Shown in pieces: positions 30,473 through 39,047 of a stretch of DNA of 64,000 nucleotides. The position numbers were made by a program, and so were the translations under genes. The notes under the pieces are model-generated. The model was not told the DNA's origin and ran no database searches. It saw only the letters and a list, made by a program, of their open reading frames with translations. The DNA comes from Citrobacter portucalensis (lineage in GTDB: Bacteria; Pseudomonadota; Gammaproteobacteria; Enterobacterales; Enterobacteriaceae): contig NZ_MVFY01000006.1 in NCBI RefSeq assembly GCF_002042885.1, forward strand, positions 233,972-297,971, written 5' to 3'. Numbering within the stretch: position 1 is the stretch's first letter; each line of letters opens with the position of its first letter.

Positions 30473-31314
30473 ATAACTTACCGGTCGTTCGCTCGCCGTG
30501 GCGTATTTTTATCCTGGTAGTGGGCTTTACCTTCCTGTACGCGCCTATGCTGATGTTGGTTATCTATTCGTTTAACAGCTCGAAGCTGGTGACGGTCTGG
30601 GCGGGGTGGTCAACACGTTGGTATGGCGAGCTTTTTCACGATAGCGCGATGATAAGCGCCGTCGGCATGAGCTTAACGATTGCTGCGGGTGCTGCGACGA
30701 TGGCGGCAATCCTTGGCACCATCGCCGCCGTGGTAATGGTGCGCTTTGGTCGTTTTCGTGGTTCGAATGGTTTCGCCTTTATGATCACCGCGCCGCTGGT
30801 CATGCCGGATGTCATTACCGGTTTGTCGCTGCTGCTGCTGTTTGTTGCGTTGGCTCACGCCATCGGCTGGCCGGCGGATCGCGGCATGCTGACCATCTGG
30901 CTGGCGCACGTCACTTTCTGTACGGCGTACGTAGCAGTGGTGATTTCTTCACGTTTGCGCGAACTGGATCACTCCATTGAGGAAGCTGCGATGGATCTCG
31001 GCGCCACGCCGCTGAAGGTCTTTTTCGTCATCACCCTGCCGATGATTATGCCGGCGGTGATTTCCGGTTGGTTATTAGCCTTCACGCTGTCACTCGATGA
31101 TCTGGTTATTGCCAGCTTTGTCTCTGGTCCTGGCGCCACAACGTTACCGATGTTGGTGTTCTCCAGCGTACGTATGGGGGTGAACCCGGAGATCAACGCC
31201 CTGGCGACGCTGATCCTTGGTGTGGTAGGAATTATCGGATTTATCGCGTGGTATCTGATGGCGCGAACAGAAAAACAACGGATCCGCGATATCCAACGTG
31301 CAAGACGCGGCTGA
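30469..31314 (+). CDS. potI: Putrescine importer permease PotI
   Basis: Second permease, 281 residues, six predicted helices, EAA loop near SIEEAAMDLGATPLKVFFV. Starts in the ATGA overlap with potH. Last gene of potFGHI and followed by a GC-rich hairpin at 31343-31369. Confidence 0.96.
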   Translation: MNNLPVVRSPWRIFILVVGFTFLYAPMLMLVIYSFNSSKLVTVWAGWSTRWYGELFHDSAMISAVGMSLTIAAGAATMAAILGTIAAVVMVRFGRFRGSNGFAFMITAPLVMPDVITGLSLLLLFVALAHAIGWPADRGMLTIWLAHVTFCTAYVAVVISSRLRELDHSIEEAAMDLGATPLKVFFVITLPMIMPAVISGWLLAFTLSLDDLVIASFVSGPGATTLPMLVFSSVRMGVNPEINALATLILGVVGIIGFIAWYLMARTEKQRIRDIQRARRG

Positions 31315-31342
31315 AAAAACTAAAATCTGCCAACCTGTCTAT

Positions 31343-31372
31343 ACGGCGCAGCTGTGGTGGTTGCGCCGTTTT
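31343..31372 (+). terminator. Hairpin between potI and ybjO
   Basis: ACGGCGCA (31343-31350) pairs with TGCGCCGT (31362-31369), followed by TTT. The ybjO ATG begins at 31374, directly after it, so the hairpin could end the pot transcript and also hide the start of ybjO. Confidence 0.6.
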
Positions 31373-31373
31373 C

Positions 31374-31862
31374 ATGGAAGACGACGCGTTGGGATTTTTT
31401 AAGAAATCATCCACATCACATGCTCGCTTAAACGTCCCTGCTTTGGTGCAGGTGGCGGCGCTGGCTATTATCATGATCCGCTGTCTCGATCTGTTGATGA
31501 TTTTTAATACGCTTGGGTTTCGTGGAACCAGTGAGTTTATTCATCGCAGTGTGCAGACCTGGAATTTGACGCTGGTGTTTCTGGGCAGTCTGGTGCTGCT
31601 ATTTATCGAAATTTACTGCGCATTTTCGCTGGTAAAAGGACGGAACTGGGCACGCTGGATCTATCTCTTGACCCAGATTATCGCCAGCGTCTATCTGTGG
31701 GCGGCTTCGCTGGGCTACGGATATCCCGAACTGTTCAGCATTGCGGGGGAGTCCAGACGCGAAATCCTGCATACTCTGGTAATGCAAAAACTGCCGGATA
31801 TGCTGGTATTGCTGCTGCTGTTTGTTCCTGCGTCCAGCAGGCGGTTCTTCCGTTTGCAATAA
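31374..31862 (+). CDS. ybjO: Inner-membrane protein YbjO
   Basis: A 162-residue protein with about four membrane helices, function unknown, matching E. coli YbjO in length. Start chosen at ATG 31374 from the conserved N-terminus MEDDALGFFKK. No Shine-Dalgarno sequence is visible before it, because a GC-rich hairpin occupies that place. A longer frame from 31248 would overlap potI and is not supported. Confidence 0.88.
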   Translation: MEDDALGFFKKSSTSHARLNVPALVQVAALAIIMIRCLDLLMIFNTLGFRGTSEFIHRSVQTWNLTLVFLGSLVLLFIEIYCAFSLVKGRNWARWIYLLTQIIASVYLWAASLGYGYPELFSIAGESRREILHTLVMQKLPDMLVLLLLFVPASSRRFFRLQ

Positions 31863-31903
31863 CGTGTATAATCTTGGCCCCCGGTTAATTTGTAGGTCTT
31901 TGT

Positions 31904-33031
31904 ATGCAGTGCGCACTATATGACGCCGAACGCTGCCGCTCCTGTCAGTGGATAACACAGCCTGTCGCCGATCAACTCTTCGAAAAAACAGCCGATCTGC
32001 AGAATCTGCTGGCCGAGTATCCGGTCGGAGAATGGTGCGCGCCGGTCAGTGGTCCGGAAAGCGCGTTTCGTAATAAAGCCAAAATGGTAGTCAGCGGCAG
32101 CGTGGAAAAACCGCTTCTGGGAATGCTGCATCGTGACGGTACGCCTGAGGATTTGTGCGACTGTCCGCTCTATCCTGAGTCTTTTGCGCCCGTATTTGCC
32201 GCGCTTAAGCCGTTTATCGCTCGGGCGGGGCTGACGCCCTATAACGTGGCGCGCAAACGCGGGGAGCTGAAATATCTGCTGTTAACGGAAAGCAGATTCG
32301 ATGGCGGTATGATGCTGCGTTTTGTCCTGCGTTCTGACGCAAAACTGGCACAGCTGCGCGCGGCGCTACCCTGGTTGCAGGCACAACTCCCACAGTTAAA
32401 AGTGATCACTGCCAATATTCAGCCGGTGCATATGGCGATCATGGAAGGGGAGACAGAAATCTTCCTGACGGAACAACAGGCGCTGGCGGAACGCTTTAAC
32501 GATGTGCCGTTGTGGATCCGCCCGCAGAGTTTCTTCCAGACCAATCCGGTGGTAGCGGGGCAATTATATGCCACGGCGCGTGACTGGGTGCGTCAGCTTC
32601 CGGTTAATCACATGTGGGATCTGTTTTGCGGCGTCGGGGGTTTTGGTCTGCACTGTGCTACACCGCAAATGAAACTGACGGGGATTGAAATCGCGCCAGA
32701 AGCGATTACCTGCGCGAAGCAGTCAGCGCAGGAGCTTGGGTTGCAGAATCTGCATTTTCAGGCGCTGGATTCAACCCAGTTTGCTACCGCTCAGGGCGAA
32801 GTACCTGACCTGGTGCTGGTGAATCCGCCGCGTCGGGGGATTGGAAAGCCGCTGTGCGATTTTCTCTCTCGCATGGCACCGCGTTATATCGTTTATTCCA
32901 GCTGTAATGCGCAAACCATGGCGAAGGATATTCGTGAGTTGCCTGGGTATCGCATTGAACGCGTCCAACTTTTCGATATGTTCCCACACACCGCGCACTA
33001 TGAAGTGCTAACGCTGCTCAGCCGACAATAG
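31904..33031 (+). CDS. rlmC: 23S rRNA (uracil-747) C5-methyltransferase RlmC
   Basis: SAM-dependent methyltransferase (RumB) making m5U747 in 23S rRNA. The 375 residues equal E. coli RlmC. Iron-sulfur cysteines are visible at the N-terminus (Cys3, Cys11, Cys14) and in CDCPLYP. The SAM loop is [12 protein letters not shown], and the catalytic cysteine is in YSSCNAQTM. In E. coli the art operon follows. Here a REP element and tRNA-Ser follow directly. Confidence 0.96.
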   Translation: MQCALYDAERCRSCQWITQPVADQLFEKTADLQNLLAEYPVGEWCAPVSGPESAFRNKAKMVVSGSVEKPLLGMLHRDGTPEDLCDCPLYPESFAPVFAALKPFIARAGLTPYNVARKRGELKYLLLTESRFDGGMMLRFVLRSDAKLAQLRAALPWLQAQLPQLKVITANIQPVHMAIMEGETEIFLTEQQALAERFNDVPLWIRPQSFFQTNPVVAGQLYATARDWVRQLPVNHMWDLFCGVGGFGLHCATPQMKLTGIEIAPEAITCAKQSAQELGLQNLHFQALDSTQFATAQGEVPDLVLVNPPRRGIGKPLCDFLSRMAPRYIVYSSCNAQTMAKDIRELPGYRIERVQLFDMFPHTAHYEVLTLLSRQ

Positions 33032-33035
33032 TTGC

Positions 33036-33128
33036 CATGCCTGATGGCGCTTTGCTTATCAGGCCTACGGAGATATTCAGGGCTGTAGCAATGTAGGCCG
33101 GATAAGGCGCTTGCGCCGCATCCGGCAA
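33036..33128. repeat. REP/BIME repeat between rlmC and serW
   Basis: REP-type units TGCCTGATGGCG with CTTATCAGGCCTACG, then GTAGGCCGGATAAGGCGC with GCGCCGCATCCGGCA. It lies exactly at the junction where synteny with E. coli is broken. Confidence 0.85.
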
Positions 33129-33140
33129 ATGCAACATGCG

Positions 33141-33168
33141 AAAAAAAAGCCCGTACTTTCGTACGAGC
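33141..33168 (-). terminator. Terminator of serW
   Basis: Minus-strand stem GCTCGTAC/GTACGGGC (complement of 33149-33168) with a 4-base GAAA loop and eight T (complement of 33141-33148), just downstream of the tRNA. Confidence 0.92.
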
Positions 33169-33181
33169 TCTTCTTAAAATA

Positions 33182-33269
33182 TGGCGGTGAGGGGGGGATT
33201 CGAACCCCCGATACGTTGCCGTATACACACTTTCCAGGCGTGCTCCTTCAGCCACTCGGACACCTCACC
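33182..33269 (-). tRNA. serW: tRNA-Ser (GGA)
   Basis: 88-nt class II tRNA with the acceptor stem GGTGAGG/CCTCACC, encoded CCA, a long variable arm, the T-loop GGTTCGAATCC and anticodon GGA (complement of 33233-33235). It reads UCC/UCU codons. Sequence and position near infA identify it as serW, although the identical serX cannot be excluded from the gene alone. Confidence 0.97.
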
Positions 33270-33312
33270 ATATTGTATTGCTGCCTGACCGCTTGGGGGG
33301 CAACGGGGCGCT

Positions 33313-33341
33313 ACTATAGGGAGTTGCGCTAAAACGGTCAA
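33313..33341 (-). promoter_or_regulatory. Sigma-70 promoter of serW
   Basis: On the minus strand TTGACC (complement of 33336-33341) and TATAGT (complement of 33313-33318) are 17 bp apart, followed by a GC-rich discriminator as expected for a stringently controlled tRNA promoter. Confidence 0.85.
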
Positions 33342-33418
33342 GCAGAATTTACGTGTTAACTCTCGTTTGGTTACGCAATATACATATTCCTCCGCCCAGG
33401 CAGGCGCGGAGGAAAGGA

Positions 33419-34096
33419 TTAGCGCTGAGAGTCCAGTTTTTCGCCGCTGGTCACGACTTCCTGAGCTTTGCTGTAGCTTTCGATCAGCAACTGATAAGCC
33501 GGGAAGACTTTGGTATACACTTCCGCCCATTCGGCGGCGTCTTCACGGTTCCAAGTGCCCTGAATTTCAGAAGCGACTGCGGCGGTATCCATCGGCACGA
33601 CGCCAGCCTGAACAACACGAGCCAGGGTGATTTCCTGCGCCATTTTGCTGTAAGTACCGGAAGCGTCGATCACTGCGAAGACCTTATAGCCTTCCGCAAC
33701 CGCGCTGATAGCCGGGAAAGCCATGCACACGCTGGTAATTGTACCGGCGATAATCAGCGTTTTACGACCCGTTGCTTTGACCGCTTTCACGAAGTCTTCG
33801 TTATCCCAGGCGTTGATTTCGCCTTTACGCGCCACGTATTGGGCATGCGGCGCATTGGCGTGGATCTCAGGGATCAGCGGGCCGTTAGGTCCCTGCGGTA
33901 CGGATGCCGTGGTAATCACCGGCATCTTCGCCAGAGTCGCCATTTTAGCCAGCGCGGCGGCACGCGCACGCAGTTCTGGCATTGGCATGTCGCCGACGGT
34001 CTGGAACAGCCCGCTCTGATGATCGATAAGCAGCATGACGGAATCATTCACATCGATGACCGGACGTGAACCATTAAAGTTTGCAGGACTGGACAT
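33419..34096 (-). CDS. Isochorismatase-like cysteine hydrolase (YcaC-related)
   Basis: A 225-residue member of the isochorismatase-like (cysteine hydrolase) superfamily. The presumed triad is visible: Asp in [10 protein letters not shown], Lys in [11 protein letters not shown] and Cys in TSVCMAFPA. It is clearly related to YcaC, which is encoded elsewhere in this window (54884-55510). Start chosen at the ATG ending at 34096, preceded by AAGGAGA. The longer frame reaches into the pirin gene. It lies 16 bp behind the pirin gene, so the two form an operon. Substrate unknown. E. coli has neither gene at this place. Confidence 0.88.
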   Translation of the reverse strand: MSSPANFNGSRPVIDVNDSVMLLIDHQSGLFQTVGDMPMPELRARAAALAKMATLAKMPVITTASVPQGPNGPLIPEIHANAPHAQYVARKGEINAWDNEDFVKAVKATGRKTLIIAGTITSVCMAFPAISAVAEGYKVFAVIDASGTYSKMAQEITLARVVQAGVVPMDTAAVASEIQGTWNREDAAEWAEVYTKVFPAYQLLIESYSKAQEVVTSGEKLDSQR

Positions 34097-34112
34097 ATTC
34101 TTCTCCTTCGAT

Positions 34113-34973
34113 TCAGATTTGGCCAAAGCGGCCGGAGTTAAAATCGCGTACGGCTTCAGCGATTTCTTGTTTCGTGTTCATTACAAACGGACCGTAACCT
34201 ACAATCGGCTCGTTCAACGGTTCTCCAGAAAGCAGCAGCACGCTGGCGTCGCTGGAGACTTCAATATGCAGCGTTTTCCCCTGCTGGCTCAGCACCACCA
34301 GTTGCGCTTCGCTGGCAGACGTAGTGCCGTTTACGGTGATATTCCCTTTCAATACCACTAGGGCAGTGCTCCATCCTTCCGGCTGGGACAACGTGAGCTG
34401 ATGATTACGTTGCACACGCATATCCCAGACGTTCAGCGGCGAGAAGGTATGTGCCGGGCCTTTTGTATCCTGATAGCTGCCCGCAATCACACGAACGCTC
34501 CCTGCTTCATCTGGCAGGGTGACAGTGGGGATCACATCGCTGCTGATGCCCTGGTAACCCGGAACGGCCATTTTGTCTTTTGCTGGCAGATTGACCCACA
34601 GCTGTACCATTTCCAGTTCGCCACCCTGACGGGTAAATTCAGGTGAATGGAACTCTTCGTGTAATATTCCTGCTCCTGCGGTCATCCACTGCACGTCCCC
34701 GGGGCCGATAATGCCGCCGCGACCGGTTGAATCACGGTGTTCAACTTCGCCGCTGTAAACGATGGTCACCGTCTCAAAACCACGGTGAGGGTGTTCACCT
34801 ACGCCGCGTTTTTCGTTACCCGGCGTAAACGTATGTGGGCCGGCGTAATCCAGCAGCAGGAACGGACTTAGCTGTTCAGCATGAGACTGGTAAGAAAACA
34901 TCGAGCGAACCGGAAATCCATCGCCAACCCAGTGTGGGCGAGGTGCGGTGTAGACGCCTGTTACTTGTTTCAT
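34113..34973 (-). CDS. Pirin-family bicupin protein
   Basis: A 286-residue bicupin of the pirin family. The metal-binding residues of the N-terminal cupin are present ([13 protein letters not shown] near residues 61-73, and [10 protein letters not shown]). Related bacterial proteins such as YhhW have quercetin 2,3-dioxygenase activity, but the physiological role is unclear. First gene of the pair with the hydrolase, and divergent from the LysR gene at 35082, which probably controls it. Confidence 0.9.
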   Translation of the reverse strand: MKQVTGVYTAPRPHWVGDGFPVRSMFSYQSHAEQLSPFLLLDYAGPHTFTPGNEKRGVGEHPHRGFETVTIVYSGEVEHRDSTGRGGIIGPGDVQWMTAGAGILHEEFHSPEFTRQGGELEMVQLWVNLPAKDKMAVPGYQGISSDVIPTVTLPDEAGSVRVIAGSYQDTKGPAHTFSPLNVWDMRVQRNHQLTLSQPEGWSTALVVLKGNITVNGTTSASEAQLVVLSQQGKTLHIEVSSDASVLLLSGEPLNEPIVGYGPFVMNTKQEIAEAVRDFNSGRFGQI

Positions 34974-35081
34974 ATTTGTCTCCTCTGTGGCGTTATCTTG
35001 ATGTGAATAAGCTTATATTCATGACAGCGAGCTGAGTAGTAGCTAAAATAGTCCTCACTGTCTCATAAATAGGACAATTAG
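34974..35081. promoter_or_regulatory. Divergent control region of the pirin operon and LysR gene
   Basis: 108 bp between the two starts. It contains a perfect 10-bp palindrome ATAAGCTTAT (35007-35016) inside the wider inverted repeat GAATA-N6-TATTC (35005-35020), a layout compatible with a LysR-type binding site. Assignment is by position only. Confidence 0.5.
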
Positions 35082-35993
35082 ATGACAAAGCCGGATCTCA
35101 ATGATTTTGCATGGTTTGTACATGTTGTAGAGGAAGGGGGATTCGCGGCGGCGGGTCGGGCGCTTGATGAACCGAAATCAAAACTAAGCCGACGGATAGC
35201 GCAACTGGAAGAGACGCTGGGAGTTCGACTGATTCAGCGAACCACCCGCCAGTTTAACGTGACGGAAGTTGGGCAAACCTTTTACGAACACTGTAAGGCG
35301 ATGCTGGTGGAAGCGCAGGCAGCGCAGGATGCGATTGCCGCGTTACAGGTTGAACCGCGTGGCGTGGTGAAGTTGACGTGTCCGGTCACGCTGCTGCATG
35401 TGCATATCGGGCCAATGCTTGCCCGTTTTATGGCGCGTTATCCTGACGTATCAGTGCAACTGGAGGCCACTAACCGCCGCGTGGACGTTGTTGGAGAGGG
35501 CCTGGACGTGGCGATTCGCGTCAGGCCCCGACCATTTGAGGATAGCGACCTGGTGATGCGTGTGCTGGCGGACAGGGGACATCGTTTGTATGCCAGCCCG
35601 CAGTTAATCGAGCAAATGGGAACGCTACATTCTCCGGCGGAGCTGACGCGTTGGCCTGGCCTGAGTCTGGCGACGGGTAAACATGTGCATCGTTGGGAGT
35701 TATTCGGGCCGCAGGGCGCACGTGCGGAGGTGCATTTCACGCCACGTATGATCACCACCGATATGCTGGCGTTACGTGAAGCCGCAGTTGCCGGTGTGGG
35801 GGTAGTTCAACTTCCACAGCTGATGGTAAAAGATCAAGTAGCTGCGGGTGAACTGGTGGCATTGCTCGACGGCTGGGAACCGAAGCGAGAAATAATTCAC
35901 GCAGTCTTTCCATCACGCAGGGGATTATTGCCGTCAGTACGCACATTAGTGGATTTCTTAACGGAAGAATATGCGCGGATGATTGAGGATTAA
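35082..35993 (+). CDS. LysR-family transcriptional regulator
   Basis: A 303-residue LysR regulator. Winged helix-turn-helix at about residues 5-62 (FAAAGRALDEPKSKLSRRIA), then an effector domain with VTLLHVHIGPML. The sequence type is common for regulators of small oxidoreductase or hydrolase operons. It is divergent from the pirin-hydrolase pair, the classic arrangement for a LysR gene and its target. A terminator shared with infA follows. Confidence 0.9.
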   Translation: MTKPDLNDFAWFVHVVEEGGFAAAGRALDEPKSKLSRRIAQLEETLGVRLIQRTTRQFNVTEVGQTFYEHCKAMLVEAQAAQDAIAALQVEPRGVVKLTCPVTLLHVHIGPMLARFMARYPDVSVQLEATNRRVDVVGEGLDVAIRVRPRPFEDSDLVMRVLADRGHRLYASPQLIEQMGTLHSPAELTRWPGLSLATGKHVHRWELFGPQGARAEVHFTPRMITTDMLALREAAVAGVGVVQLPQLMVKDQVAAGELVALLDGWEPKREIIHAVFPSRRGLLPSVRTLVDFLTEEYARMIED

Positions 35994-36012
35994 ATACCTG
36001 ACCTTGGCCCAC

Positions 36013-36039
36013 AAAAAAGGCCGGTTAAACCGACCTTTT
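36013..36039. terminator. Bidirectional terminator between the LysR gene and infA
   Basis: GGCCGGTT (36019-36026) pairs with AACCGACC (36028-36035), one G-T pair. It is flanked by AAAAAA on the left and TTTTA on the right, so it can end transcripts from both sides. Confidence 0.88.
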
Positions 36040-36072
36040 ATTATCTGGACGCCATTCGGGCGTTAAAAACAA

Positions 36073-36291
<219 letters not shown>

Positions 36292-36576
36292 CTAATCCTC
36301 TGGGGTATCACTACCGTAATTTGAACCGGCAAGATAATGCCGAAGTTCTTTTAATAAGTAAAGATTTGTGCGTTTAAAACACAGCAAATCGGGTTTGGCG
36401 CATTACTCTAACCACACACGGCAAAGCCGCACTTAAAGCGCAACGTGTAAGGGAACGAGGAGATAAACGATAGGCGTTGCCTGACGCGAACTGTTCCTTA
36501 ACGGCGGCGGGGTAATGGGCTAAACCAACTCTGCGCGACAATTATAACACCCCGACAAAAAATGTGCCGAAAACAT

Positions 36577-37281
36577 TCACCCCTGAGGCGAAAATAACGT
36601 CCTGGGAACCCAGAAATGGCTCGGTAGCCGCTGCTGGCGCAGTCTGCTCAGGTGCTCAAGGTACTCCCGACGCGGTGTTTCGACCGCTCCCAGCGAAGCT
36701 GTGTGGCTATTTAATACCTGGCAGTCGATTAATTTTCCGCCCTGACGGATAAATTCAGCGCAAAAAACAAGCAGTGCGGTTTTGGACGCATTTTCCTGAC
36801 GGCTGAACATCGATTCGCCACAAAACAACGTGCCTTGCGCCACACCATACATACCGCCCACTAATTCATTGTGTCGCCACACTTCAATAGAGTGCGCATG
36901 CCCCAGTTCGTGCAGGCGATGGTATGCGTCCACCACATCATGCGTTATCCAGGTACCTTCCTCCCGGTCGTTCGCGCAGCCTTCAATCACCTGACCGAAC
37001 GCGTAATTGAGCGTCACGCGATAAGGCGAGTTTTTATGAAAACGTTTCATGCTGCGGCTGAGATGAAATTTCTCGGGCCAAAGAATGGCGCGTGGATCGG
37101 GCGACCACCAAAGGATGGGGTCGCCAGGTGAAAACCATGGGAAAATTCCGCGCTGGTAGGCCATTAACAGTCGAGCTGGACTGAGATCGCCGCCAAGCGC
37201 CAACAAACCGTTAGGCTCGCGTAAAGCGCCTTCCGGTGAAGGGAAGGCTATAGAATGGCGGGACAATTGCACCAGGCGCAT
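36577..37281 (-). CDS. aat: Leucyl/phenylalanyl-tRNA-protein transferase Aat
   Basis: Transfers Leu or Phe from aminoacyl-tRNA to proteins with N-terminal Arg or Lys, marking them for ClpS-ClpAP degradation. The 234 residues equal E. coli Aat, and the conserved core includes [20 protein letters not shown] and [19 protein letters not shown]. It lies 44 bp downstream of cydC on the same strand. Its degradation partners ClpS and ClpA, normally encoded just beyond serW, are not at that position in this window. Confidence 0.96.
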   Translation of the reverse strand: MRLVQLSRHSIAFPSPEGALREPNGLLALGGDLSPARLLMAYQRGIFPWFSPGDPILWWSPDPRAILWPEKFHLSRSMKRFHKNSPYRVTLNYAFGQVIEGCANDREEGTWITHDVVDAYHRLHELGHAHSIEVWRHNELVGGMYGVAQGTLFCGESMFSRQENASKTALLVFCAEFIRQGGKLIDCQVLNSHTASLGAVETPRREYLEHLSRLRQQRLPSHFWVPRTLFSPQG

Positions 37282-37325
37282 GACAGCGAAACTCCACTAC
37301 GCGAGTTTGATCGTTCAATAATAGC

Positions 37326-39047
37326 TTACAGACGTTGCTTAAACTGGTAATAACGCCCCTGCCGGGCTAGCAAATCTGCGTGATTACCTTGCTCAATAAT
37401 GTGTCCGTTGTCCATCACTATTATTTGATCAAAACGTGACAAGCCGCGCAGACGATGTGTCACCATCAGCACGGTTTTATCGCGCATGACATCGCCAATT
37501 AATTCAAGCATTTGGCTTTCTGTTGTGGCATCAAGCCCTTCGGTCGGTTCATCCAGCAGCATCAGTGGGGCATCGTGCAATAAGGCGCGAGCGATAGCCA
37601 GACGACGGAGTTCGCCGCCAGAAAGCTGACGACCGCCTTCGCCTAACCAGGCATTGAGTCCATCACCCTCTAGCAGTTTGTCCAGACCGACGCGGCACAG
37701 CATTGCGGATAATGTGTCATCACTGGCGTGCGGTGCTGCCAGCAGCAGATTATCGCGAAGCGTCGCGCTGAACAGGTGCACGCGCTGTGGCACGACGCTG
37801 ATGCTCTGGCGCAGCGCGGCTTCACTGAGGGCTGAAATCGGCTGCTCATTAATCAGAATTTCGCCATGCTGCGGATCCCATGCGCGGGTCAGCAATTGTA
37901 GTAACGTTGACTTACCGCAGCCAGTGCGACCGAGAATCGCAATGTGTTCACCGGGCTGAGCCTGCAGCGAAAGGGTGTCGAGCGCTTTTTGTGTTTGCCC
38001 CGGATAGCTGAATGAAACATCGCGTAGCGTGAGAGTGACCTGCTCAGAAACTGGAGAACCGGCATCCGGGAAGGTGACTTCTGGCTGCTGTTCGGTCAGT
38101 TCGGTGATGCGCAGCGCAGAGGCAATAACCTGTCCGAGATGCTGAAATGCCCCGGTGACGGGTGCCAAAGCTTCAAACGCGGCCAGCGCACAGAAGACAA
38201 ACAGCGCGATCAGCGCGCCAGGCTGGGTATTGCCACCCACGCCGCCGGAGGCCATCCATAACATCACAACCACTGCCAGTGCGCCGACTAACAGCATGAC
38301 CGCCTGTGATAGCGCCGTTAATTCAGACTGACGTCGTTGGGCTTCATGCCACTGCAACTCGGTGGCTTCCATTTGGGCGCGGTAACGTTCACTGGCGCCA
38401 AAGATGGTCAGTTCAGCCTGGCCCTGCAGCCAGGATGTTAACTGCTGACGATACTGCCCACGTAAATGCGTCAAACTTTGCCCGGTGCTTTTACCTGCCT
38501 GATAAAAGAGTGGGGGCAGGATAAATAAGGTCAGCAGCATAATACCGCCGAGAGTGATAGCCAGCGTGAAATCGAGAACGCTTAGCCCCAGCGTGACCAC
38601 CATGATGACGACAAAAGCGCCCACAAGCGGGGAGAGCACGCGCAAATAGAGATGATCGAGCGTGTCGACATCCGCCACCACGCGGTTAAGCAATTCACCT
38701 TGTCCATAACGGGACAGGCCAGCAGGGGAGAGCGGCAGCAGTTTGCTGAAGGTATAAATACGCAAATGTTGCAGCACGCGGAACGTCGCGTCGTGGCTGA
38801 CCAATCGCTCGAAATAGCGGCCCGCGGTTCGGGTGATTGCCGCACCGCGTACCCCGGCAGCAGGGAGCATATAGTTAAAACTGTAAATCCCGGTGACACC
38901 CACCACAGCAGAAGCCGACAGGAACCAGCCGGAAAGCGTCAGCAAACCAATACTTGCCAGCAGTGTGACGATCGCCAGAACGATCCCCAGGGTTAACATC
39001 CATTTGTGACGTTTATACAGCGTCAGATAAGGTAGCAAAGCGCGCAT
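37326..39047 (-). CDS. cydC: Glutathione/cysteine exporter subunit CydC
   Basis: Half-transporter of the heterodimeric ABC exporter CydDC, which moves glutathione and cysteine to the periplasm and is needed for cytochrome bd assembly. 573 residues: a six-helix membrane domain (about 1-310), then the ATPase with Walker A GRTGCGKST, signature LSGGELRRLAIARAL and Walker B LMLLDEPTEGLD. The ATG abuts the cydD stop codon directly, so translation is coupled. Confidence 0.96.
   Translation of the reverse strand: MRALLPYLTLYKRHKWMLTLGIVLAIVTLLASIGLLTLSGWFLSASAVVGVTGIYSFNYMLPAAGVRGAAITRTAGRYFERLVSHDATFRVLQHLRIYTFSKLLPLSPAGLSRYGQGELLNRVVADVDTLDHLYLRVLSPLVGAFVVIMVVTLGLSVLDFTLAITLGGIMLLTLFILPPLFYQAGKSTGQSLTHLRGQYRQQLTSWLQGQAELTIFGASERYRAQMEATELQWHEAQRRQSELTALSQAVMLLVGALAVVVMLWMASGGVGGNTQPGALIALFVFCALAAFEALAPVTGAFQHLGQVIASALRITELTEQQPEVTFPDAGSPVSEQVTLTLRDVSFSYPGQTQKALDTLSLQAQPGEHIAILGRTGCGKSTLLQLLTRAWDPQHGEILINEQPISALSEAALRQSISVVPQRVHLFSATLRDNLLLAAPHASDDTLSAMLCRVGLDKLLEGDGLNAWLGEGGRQLSGGELRRLAIARALLHDAPLMLLDEPTEGLDATTESQMLELIGDVMRDKTVLMVTHRLRGLSRFDQIIVMDNGHIIEQGNHADLLARQGRYYQFKQRL

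Noticed and set aside
33182..36000. Integrative element at serW
   Set aside because: No integrase, no repeated tRNA 3' end and no other mobile-element gene were found. The pirin cassette alone does not show an element.
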